Assembly: GCA_038317345.1 (NCBI GenBank)
Contig: JBBQBH010000004.1
Location: forward strand, 12,659-76,658
Origin: Mayfieldus sp038317345
Lineage (GTDB): Bacteria; Actinomycetota; Thermoleophilia; Solirubrobacterales; 70-9
Direction of reading: 5' to 3'
DNA: 64,000 bases
This document shows positions 58,139 through 64,000 of this stretch, piece by piece (the stretch's first letter is position 1; every line of letters starts with the position of its first letter). The position numbers and the translations under genes are program-made. Below the pieces are notes generated by a model, which worked only from the letters and a program-made list of their open reading frames with translations, was not told the DNA's origin and searched no databases.

Positions 58139-58873
58139 GTGGCCGAGCACTTCCGCGGTGCCGAGCACCTGCCCAACAAGAGCGGGGACGAGTGGTCTGA
58201 CTCCGCCGAGCGCCTACCGCGCCAGCAGCGCGGAACCACGCCGCAGATGTACGGCCGCTACCCCGACTTCGACGTGCTGGCCGAAGCGGAGCACTGGGAC
58301 GAGCTGACCCGGCGTGTGATTCTCGAGCGAGTCGAGACAGTGCCGCCGATTCGCTTCTTCACTCCCGAGGAAGCGAGGGCGCTGCGTCGCTTCTGCGACA
58401 TCGTCATGGCCCAGCACCGCGAGCCCCGCATCCCAGTGCTCGAGATGGTGGACCGAAAGCTCTACGACGGCAAGCTCGACGGCTTCCGCTACGCGGACAT
58501 GCCGGACGACCGCGAGACCTGGCGCCGGGTGGCCACCGGCCTTGACGAGGCAGCGGCCGGGTCAGGAGCCAAGGATTTCGCCGATGCGCCCCCCGACGCG
58601 GCGCGGGACATCGGCGAAGCCTTCTCGAAGGGCGAGCTCGAGGGAGGAGTCTGGGACAGCCTTCCCTGCGCGAAGGCCTGGAGCGTGGTGATGCGCGCCG
58701 TCCTCTCGGAGTTCTACTCGCACCCCTGGGCATGGAACGAGATCGGGTTCGGCGGCCCGGCCTACCCGCGCGGCTACGCGCGCTTGGGGGTCGGCCTGAG
58801 CGAGGGCTGGGAGGGCGAGGAGGCCCTCCACCTTGATCCTGTGCCCGACGTGAAGGAGAAGGGACTGGAGTGA
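58139..58873 (+). CDS. Gluconate 2-dehydrogenase subunit 3-like protein
   Basis: 244 aa from GTG 58139, 2 nt after the membrane protein stop. RRFCDIVMAQHREPRIPVLE near residue 85 and WSVVMRAVLSEFYSHPWAWN near 182, with YPRGYARLG after it, match the gamma-subunit family that accompanies GMC-type sugar dehydrogenases. It lacks the twin-arginine signal common in that family. The next gene is the FAD-containing large subunit, coupled by GTGA. Confidence 0.8.
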   Translation: MAEHFRGAEHLPNKSGDEWSDSAERLPRQQRGTTPQMYGRYPDFDVLAEAEHWDELTRRVILERVETVPPIRFFTPEEARALRRFCDIVMAQHREPRIPVLEMVDRKLYDGKLDGFRYADMPDDRETWRRVATGLDEAAAGSGAKDFADAPPDAARDIGEAFSKGELEGGVWDSLPCAKAWSVVMRAVLSEFYSHPWAWNEIGFGGPAYPRGYARLGVGLSEGWEGEEALHLDPVPDVKEKGLE

Positions 58874-60531
58874 AGCAGCAGCACAAGGCGCTGCTAAAGG
58901 GGTCGGCCGCTCCTCAGGACAACGACTCACACCTGCTGCTCGACGTGAATCGCCGTCGCGTGCCGGGGCAGGACCGGATGCGGCGCTACCGCGACGACGA
59001 GGCGGTTGACCTTGTGATCGTCGGCTGCGGTGCGGGCGGCGGCACGCTCGCGCAGCGCCTCGCCCGCCGCGGCTGGCAGATCGTCGTGCTCGAGGCCGGG
59101 CCATTCTGGGACCCCGACGAAGATTGGGTCTCCGACGAGGCGGGCCAGCACCATCTCTACTGGACCCAGCAACGCGTGATCGGCGGACAGGACCCGGTCG
59201 AGCTCGGCAAGAACAACTCCGGCCGCGGCGTGGGCGGCTCGATGGTCCATTACGCCGGCTATTGCCCGCGCTTTCACCCCTCCGACTTCGAGGTCCGCAC
59301 GCGCGACGGAGTAGGCGCCGACTGGCCGATCTCCTACCTGGAGCTGAAGCGCCACTACGAGCGCGTCGAGCAGGAGCTGCCCGTTGCCGGTGAGTCTTGG
59401 CCCTGGGGCGATCCCCATCGCTACCCGCACGGCCCGCACCCGATCTCGGGCGGCGCCGAGCAGGCGTGGCGCGGCGCCCGTGAGCTCGGCATCGAGTTCC
59501 GGGTCGGGCCGGTCGGGATCACCAACGGCACCTTCGGCAACCGCCCCCACTGCATCTACCGCGGCTTTTGTCTGCAGGCGTGCAAGGTCAACGCGAAGGC
59601 CTCGCCGCTGGTCACCCACGTGCCCGATGCGCTCGAGCACGGTGTCGAGGTCCGCGATCACTCGATGGCCACCCGGATCGAGGTCGACGAAGCCGGACGC
59701 TGCAGCGGGATCACCTACTTCCGCGACGGTGAGGAGCGTTTCCAAAGAGCGGAAGCGGTCGCGGTGGCCGGCTATTCGATCGAGACGCCACGGCTGCTGC
59801 TGAACTCCACCAGCGCCCGCTTCCCGAACGGCCTCGCCAACGAAGCCGACCAGGTTGGCCGCTACGTGATGGTGCAGGGGGCCCCCCAGGTGGCTGGGCG
59901 CTTCCCGGACCTGCTGCGGATGTACAAGGCGCCGCCGCCGGAGATCTCCTCCGAGCAGTTCTATGAGACCGACGAGTCACGCGGCTTTGCCCGTGGCTTC
60001 GCGATCCAGACCGTCGGTTCGCTGCCGATTGCCTGGGCCGAGCATGTTCTGGCCGACGGGCACTGGGGCGATGCGCTGCGCGAGTACATGCGCGATTACA
60101 ACCACTGGTTCACCCTCGGCGCGCTCTCCGAGCTGCTTCCACACCCTGAGAACCGCGTCACACTTGCCGACGAGGAGGACGACAACGGCATGCCGGTCGC
60201 GCGGATGGACTACACCCAATCCGAAAACGACCGCAAGAACATCGCTTATGCCAAGCGGACGATAACCGCCATCTTCAAGGCTGCGGGCGCTCAGGACCTG
60301 CTCAAGATCGACCGCTACGCACATCTGGTCGGCGGTTGCCGGATGGGCAAATCTGCGGAGGAGAGTGTCGTCGACTCCGGCCACCGCGCCTGGGGGGTGC
60401 CGAACCTGTTCATCGCTGACGGCAGCGTGATGCCTACTCAGGGTTCGGCCAATCCGGCGCTCACGATCATGGCGCTCGCCTCACGGCTGGCTGAGCGCCT
60501 GGACGTGAAACGCATCGGCCGGCATACCTAG
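58870..60531 (+). CDS. GMC oxidoreductase (gluconate/sugar dehydrogenase large-subunit-like)
   Basis: 553 aa from GTG 58870. The FAD-binding site is VDLVIVGCGAGGGTLAQRLA near residue 47, followed by VVLEAGPFW. GGSMVHYAGYCPRFHPSDFE near residue 117 and the C-terminal LVGGCRMGKSAEESVVD and SANPALTIMALASRLAE are the GMC signatures. The catalytic His is in HLVGGCRM. The FCLQACKVNAKAS loop holds two Cys that may carry a cofactor or link subunits. Probable oxidation of a sugar or sugar acid with electrons to quinone or cytochrome c via subunits 3 and a membrane partner. Confidence 0.9.
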   Translation: MKQQHKALLKGSAAPQDNDSHLLLDVNRRRVPGQDRMRRYRDDEAVDLVIVGCGAGGGTLAQRLARRGWQIVVLEAGPFWDPDEDWVSDEAGQHHLYWTQQRVIGGQDPVELGKNNSGRGVGGSMVHYAGYCPRFHPSDFEVRTRDGVGADWPISYLELKRHYERVEQELPVAGESWPWGDPHRYPHGPHPISGGAEQAWRGARELGIEFRVGPVGITNGTFGNRPHCIYRGFCLQACKVNAKASPLVTHVPDALEHGVEVRDHSMATRIEVDEAGRCSGITYFRDGEERFQRAEAVAVAGYSIETPRLLLNSTSARFPNGLANEADQVGRYVMVQGAPQVAGRFPDLLRMYKAPPPEISSEQFYETDESRGFARGFAIQTVGSLPIAWAEHVLADGHWGDALREYMRDYNHWFTLGALSELLPHPENRVTLADEEDDNGMPVARMDYTQSENDRKNIAYAKRTITAIFKAAGAQDLLKIDRYAHLVGGCRMGKSAEESVVDSGHRAWGVPNLFIADGSVMPTQGSANPALTIMALASRLAERLDVKRIGRHT

Positions 60532-61125
60532 GACACCACGGCGGCGGTGGTGGTGGTGGCGGCGGCGGCGGCTGTGCCTGACTTAGCGTTGGGGCCCGGC
60601 GGCGCTGGACGCATCCGGCCATCGCGGCGTGCCGCAAGCGCGATGGCAACGGCAACGGTCACCAACCGCTGGCGCAACTGGGATCGAGGACGTCGACGTC
60701 AGGGCTCTTGGACCGGGCTCTCGAGCGCATTCCTCCGCTCTGACCGTCCCTACCTGGCTGGCGAGACGGTCACGTCCGACAAGTTCGCCATGCGGGCGTG
60801 CGGCGCCGAGCACGAGATGCCCCAGCCGAAGGTGACAGCCTGGCGGTCTGCCATATCGGAGCGTGAGACAGGGATGTGGGGAGCTCGGACGCCCCGATAA
60901 CAGTCGGGAGTGTGCGGCCGGGGGGGCGGGAGGCTGGCCCAAAGGCTTCCGTCGCAATGACGAGCACGATCATCCAAAGGCGCTAGAGCCAAAGCAAGCC
61001 TCGATTCTCAGTAACGCTAACCCCAAGAGGTAGCTTGATCTGGTCGCTTCCCTCGCACATCCAGACTCCTCCACCTCGCGTCGCTTAACCCCGACCTCAA
61101 CCGCCGACACACGGATGAAGGATGC
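60532..61125. other. 594-bp gap with a trinucleotide run; no gene supported
   Basis: 60537-60582 is a GGT/GGC-type trinucleotide run, giving a poly-Pro frame on the minus strand and poly-Val/Ala on the plus strand. Neither is a credible gene. The rest up to the IS element has no ORF with a ribosome-binding site or recognisable RNA. It is probably decayed sequence next to the insertion. Confidence 0.6.
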
Positions 61126-61155
61126 TGAGCCGGACCGGGTTCCACGGAGACCGTG

Positions 61156-62064
61156 TTAGGTGGGTCCTTCTTTCATTGAGAGGGAGATCAGTGAAGGCTC
61201 CTGGGGAGCGTAAAGGTCCTCGAACTCTGCGGGCGAGATGTCGCCCAGGGACTCGTGCAGGCGGACGGTGTTAAACCAGCCCAGGTACTCGACCACGGCC
61301 AGCTCGAGCTGTGATCTGGACTGCCAAACGCGGTCGGCCACAAGCTCGGTCTTAAACGAGTCGGCGAAGCTCTCGGCCAGGGCGTTGTCGTAGGCGTCGC
61401 CGACCGAGCCGACCGAGGCCAAGACGCCGTGGTCGCTCAGCTGCTGGCTGTAGTCGATCGAGGTGTATTGGCTGCCGCGATCGGAGTGGTGCACGAGCTC
61501 GACGTCGGCCCCGGGCCCGCGTTGGTAAAGGGCCATGCGCAGCGCGTCGAGCACCAGCGTGGTGCGCATGTGCGGCGCCAGCTGCCAGCCGATCACCCGG
61601 CGGCTGAAGGCGTCGATCACGAAGGCAAAGAAGAGAAGCCCCTGCCAGCAGCGCAAATAGCTGAGGTCGGCGACCTAGAGCTGGTTGGACCCGGTCGCGC
61701 TGAAGTCGCGGCAGACCAGATCGGGGCGCCGCTGGGCCTCGGGATCGGGCTTGGTGGTGCGCCAGGGCCGTCCGCGCCGCTTCGCGCCTTGGATCCCCGC
61801 TCGGCGCATCAGCCGCTGCACCGTGCAGCGGGCCACGGGCTCGCCGGCGCGCCGCAGGGCCAACCACATGCGCCGATATCCGTAGGCGCAGTAGTTGGCC
61901 GCGTGGGTCTCGCGGATCCGCGCCAGCAGGCGCTCGTCCTCGACGGCCCGCCGCGAAGGCGGGCCGCTCCTTCTCTGGTAGTAGGCAGACGCCGACACGC
62001 CCAGGGTGCGACAGATCGGCTCGACCCCGAAGCGGGCGCGGTGCTCTTCCAGGTAGGCGCTCAC
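61156..62064 (-). pseudogene. IS3 transposase OrfB with in-frame TAG
   Basis: From GTG 62064 the frame runs through ICRTLGVSASAYYQRRSG and HAANYCAYGYRRMWLALRRA, then reads ATGSNQL-stop at 61675-61677, and resumes in the same frame as VADLSYLRCWQGLLFFAFVI. The expected residue in NQLWVADLTY is Trp, so TGG became TAG. The DDE residues remain: Asp in VADLSY, Asp in HHSDRGSQYTS, Glu in AYDNALAESFADSF. The 303-codon length is normal for an rve-domain transposase. Confidence 0.88.
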
Positions 62065-62362
62065 TTCGGTCGGGGCGGGTCGAGCTCCTTGGCGAAAAAA
62101 ACCGAGGCCGACTTGAGGATCTCGTTGGCGCGGCGCAGCTCGCGCACCTCGCCGCGCAGTCGCTTCAGCTCCTCGCGCTCCTCGGTGGTGAGCAGATCGG
62201 CACGCTTGCCGGCATCGGCCTCGGTCTGGCGCACTCGCTTTCGCAGCGCCTCGGGGTGGATGCCCAGATCGGCGGCGACGTGGGCGATCGGGCGGCCGGA
62301 CTCGAAGACCAGCCCGACACCGCGATCCAGCAACTCCTCGGGTACTTCCTTGGTCTTGGCAT
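62061..62362 (-). pseudogene. IS3 OrfA with N-terminal frameshift
   Basis: ATG 62362 begins MPRPRKYP, the expected OrfA start. The continuation EELLDRGVGLVFESGRPIAH lies in another frame, so about one base is missing near 62340. The rest is intact: helix-turn-helix (AADLGIHPEALRKRVRQTEA), leucine-zipper-like segment (EELKRLRGEVRELRRANEIL) and KSASVFFAKE leading to the T7 slippery run. A longer read-through from 62417 would start inside the terminal repeat and is not credible. Confidence 0.8.
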
Positions 62363-62522
62363 CGGCGGAGACTTGCCTTCCTCCAGGACAGAATCCTGGC
62401 GTCGGGGTCTCCGTCAAACCCGGCCTGGCTCAGACGGCGAAACAACCGGTTGTCAGCGGAAAGGATGGCTTGGGCCCTCCCCGAAACATCGACTCTTGAA
62501 TCCGCTCGCCTCGGGGCCGCAA

Positions 62523-62681
62523 GGTCGCTGGTTCAAATCCAATCGCCCCGACTGAACAAGCTGAGCCTCGACCCGCGGCGCCAGGCACATGTAAACCGCA
62601 TATTCCCGCGAATTCCCGCGCACGGTCGCAGCCCATTGGGTGACAAATGGGTGACACGGGCGAGGTGGAGGGGTGACACGG
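62523..62681 (+). repeat. tRNA 3' fragment plus att-like downstream sequence, copy 2
   Basis: 62496-62551 matches the variable-loop/T-arm/acceptor end of a tRNA (GGTCGCTGGTTCAAATCC, then GCCCCGA), with no 5' half upstream. The following 130 bp match 44076-44206. GGGTGACA-like octamers occur at 62637, 62649 and 62670. No gene lies in the 402 bp between the IS end and 62834. Confidence 0.65.
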
Positions 62682-62834
62682 GTTTTTGGATAGGTCGCAA
62701 TCCACCCTGTCGACTGGCCGACGAGCATCGCCGGGCCAGGGCTGTGCGTGTTTCGCGGTTTGCCCTGCTGGCGTCAGCCGGTCGGGCCCGCTCGATCCGG
62801 GCACCGGGGCCCAATGACTAGGAGTAGCAGGCCA

Positions 62835-63227
62835 ATGGCGAAGATCCGTCTCGCTACGCTGGCCGACACCGTGACATCGCCCCCATCTACAACCACGGCG
62901 TCGAAGTGCGTGCATCGACGTTCGAGGTCGAGCTCCGCAGGCCCGAACACTTCACACAGTGGCTCGCCGACTCCGATTCACCGCTCCTGGTGGCCGAGGA
63001 GGACGGAAGCGCGGTCGGGTGGACCGGCTCAACGCCTACAGCCAACGTGCCTGCTAGGTGGGATCAGGGAGGCGTCGATGTACATCCACCGCGAGGCCCG
63101 TGGGCGGCGGATCGGAGTACGGCCCGGCGAGGAGTTGGGTTGCCAGGCAGCCCGTCGCGGGTATTGGAAGATCGTGGGGCTGCCGCTCGCCGACTCGAAC
63201 CAGCGCCGCAGCTCGTATGATCCGTAA
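62835..63227 (+). pseudogene. Frameshifted GNAT N-acetyltransferase (phosphinothricin-type)
   Basis: ATG 62835 begins MAKIRLATLADT. A base loss follows, and the reading continues in a second frame as DIAPIYNHGVEVRASTFEVE, then ADSDSPLLVAEEDGSAVGW. The third part returns to the first frame: ASMYIHREARGRRIG (acetyl-CoA loop R-x2-G-x-G-like) and YWKIVGLPLA. Together they give the order of a Pat/Bar-like acetyltransferase. At least two shifts and deletion of part of the CoA loop make it non-functional. Confidence 0.7.
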
Positions 63228-63416
63228 TTGAAATAGGGTCACGAGCCGCAAAGCTAGGGCCACGAGACGCTAATGACTATCTCGCGCAGGCCGTCTCCAA
63301 GCGCTCTCCCAGAGGAACCGCGAGGGAAAATTCGTCGTTCAGCGCCCCGGGACCCCTGACGACCTGTAGGGAAGCTCAATCCCAGAGCAGCCTGAAGGGG
63401 ACAAGGAGGAACCTGC

Positions 63417-64000
63417 ATGCCTTTGCCAGCGCCGCCAACAGCGCCGGGCGGTACATCGGGGCGGCAGCTTGATGCCGAGTCGCGGGCGTGGTGGGTTCGC
63501 CTGCACAGCGCGGAGTCGGTGCGTCTGTCCGCAATCGCAGAGCTTCACGAGCGCCTGCGGCGCGAGGCGTGGTTTCAGATCCATTGGCGCGCCCGGGGCT
63601 TGTCAGAGTTTCCCAGAAGCGATCTCGACGATCTCGCCGTGCAGGCTGCCGACGACGCGCTGCTAGCGCTGTTGCGCAAGCTCGATGACTACCGTGGTGA
63701 CAGTCAGTTTTGGACGTGGGCGCGAAGATTCGCCCAGCTTGAGGCGCCGGTCAGCATCCGCCGGCGCCTGGGGCGCGATCACCTCGCGCCGGGCGACCCC
63801 GACCGCGAGCTAGCCTTCTCCGACCCTGGCCGCTCTCCAGAGGAGCGAGTCGAAGCCCGCGAGCTGCTGCAGACGCTCAGCGATCTGATCGCCGCTCAGC
63901 TGACGCCACGCCAGCGCATCGTTCTAATCGCGATTACGATCAACGGCGTCTCCACTGACACGCTTGCGGCCGAACTTCACACGACCCGCGGGGCGATCTA
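63417..64000 (+). CDS. ECF-type RNA polymerase sigma factor (partial)
   Basis: Starts at ATG 63417 with a strong AAGGAGGA 6 nt upstream and stays open to the window end (194 codons). Region 2 appears as LDDLAVQAADDALLALLRKL and DSQFWTWARRFAQLEA. Region 4 begins RVEARELLQTLSDLIAAQLTPRQRIVLIAI, followed by VSTDTLAAELHTTRGAI, the helix-turn-helix. It would direct polymerase to a stress or envelope regulon. No anti-sigma gene is in view because the sequence ends here. Confidence 0.88.
   Translation, partial: MPLPAPPTAPGGTSGRQLDAESRAWWVRLHSAESVRLSAIAELHERLRREAWFQIHWRARGLSEFPRSDLDDLAVQAADDALLALLRKLDDYRGDSQFWTWARRFAQLEAPVSIRRRLGRDHLAPGDPDRELAFSDPGRSPEERVEARELLQTLSDLIAAQLTPRQRIVLIAITINGVSTDTLAAELHTTRGAI

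Larger units (their letters stand above)
61126..62432 (-). mobile_element. IS3-family insertion sequence, inactive
   Basis: 1307 bp, bounded by terminal inverted repeats TGAGCC...GGAGACC (61126-61152) and the matching inverted copy (62406-62432), identical at 23 of 27 positions and starting TGA. OrfA and OrfB are on the minus strand and overlap at 62061-62064. A T7 run (minus strand, 62095-62101) is the usual frameshift site for the OrfAB fusion. OrfB has a nonsense codon and OrfA a frameshift. No target duplication is obvious at the ends. Confidence 0.88.

Noticed and set aside
60467..60655. Poly-proline ORF
   Set aside because: It only translates a GGT/GGC trinucleotide run antisense to the GMC gene end.
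62453..62728. ORF containing SGRLDLNQRP
   Set aside because: This is the well-known spurious translation of the antisense strand of a tRNA 3' end; the real feature is the tRNA relic.
1..64000. CRISPR arrays and replication origin
   Set aside because: No regularly spaced repeat-spacer series and no DnaA-box cluster were seen.

Overview
The window is high-GC chromosomal DNA with short intergenic gaps, many 4-bp ATGA/GTGA gene overlaps and frequent GTG/TTG starts. The gene content (actinobacterial-type QcrCAB/Cta respiratory cluster, CysA/SseA-type sulfurtransferase, DUF1015, PduO, acyl-CoA oxidation genes) points to a GC-rich actinobacterium, perhaps of the Thermoleophilia/Solirubrobacterales type. 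That placement is inference from gene content only.

Region 1 (1-19.0 kb) is core-like. It has the end of a thioredoxin reductase, an MBL-fold hydrolase, a leftward fatty-acid/phenylacetate-type beta-oxidation set (3-hydroxyacyl-CoA dehydrogenase, enoyl-CoA hydratase, acyl-CoA dehydrogenase, class IV aminotransferase; thiolase upstream), small membrane proteins, a sulfurtransferase, a NUDIX/cupin pair, an SDR-OsmC-PduO run, DUF1015, tRNA-Pro(TGG), a GT-C-like membrane protein and a secreted sulfatase. The start region of the class IV aminotransferase lies in a 58-bp triplicate repeat.

Region 2 (19.2-43.8 kb) looks like an acquired catabolic island, visibly less GC-rich by eye and ending at tRNA-Arg(TCT). 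It combines ureide-type enzymes (AllA-like, PuuE-like, RutB-like, a nitrilase-fold amidohydrolase, a TrzN/SsnA-like amidohydrolase), two ureohydrolases (agmatinase/guanidino hydrolase family), two class III aminotransferases, a GabD-like dehydrogenase, a glutamate-type dehydrogenase, a complete Dpp-type ABC importer, an EamA exporter, and three regulators (two GntR/FCD, one PucR). The enzymes fit import of a nitrogen-rich guanidino/ureido/polyamine compound, hydrolysis, transamination to a semialdehyde, oxidation to succinate and ammonia recycling. The most unusual feature is a recurrent leader element at 21937-22019 and 26630-26709, with a weaker relative at 33700-33779. Each copy lies just upstream of an island operon in sense orientation. 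The first two share a conserved linker and three helices whose pairing is kept by compensatory changes, so the element is a candidate undescribed riboswitch or regulatory RNA.

Region 3 (43.9-44.6 kb) carries decayed att-like and small phage-like remnants. Region 4 (44.6-50.9 kb, leftward) encodes cytochrome bc complex subunits (QcrB, Rieske, diheme cytochrome c), CtaG, a small membrane subunit, and terminal oxidase subunits I and II; no subunit III gene is in the cluster. Region 5 (51.1-60.5 kb) has an SDR-GH15 pair, a VKOR-like membrane protein and a coupled five-gene operon: PoxB-like ThDP enzyme, enolase-superfamily enzyme, membrane protein, gluconate-2-dehydrogenase subunit-3-like protein, GMC oxidoreductase.

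Region 6 (60.5-64 kb) is a decay zone. It has an IS3-family element with intact ends but a nonsense and a frameshift mutation, a tRNA 3'-end fragment followed by a sequence homologous to that at 44.05-44.2 kb, a frameshifted GNAT acetyltransferase, and the start of an ECF-type sigma factor gene cut by the window end.
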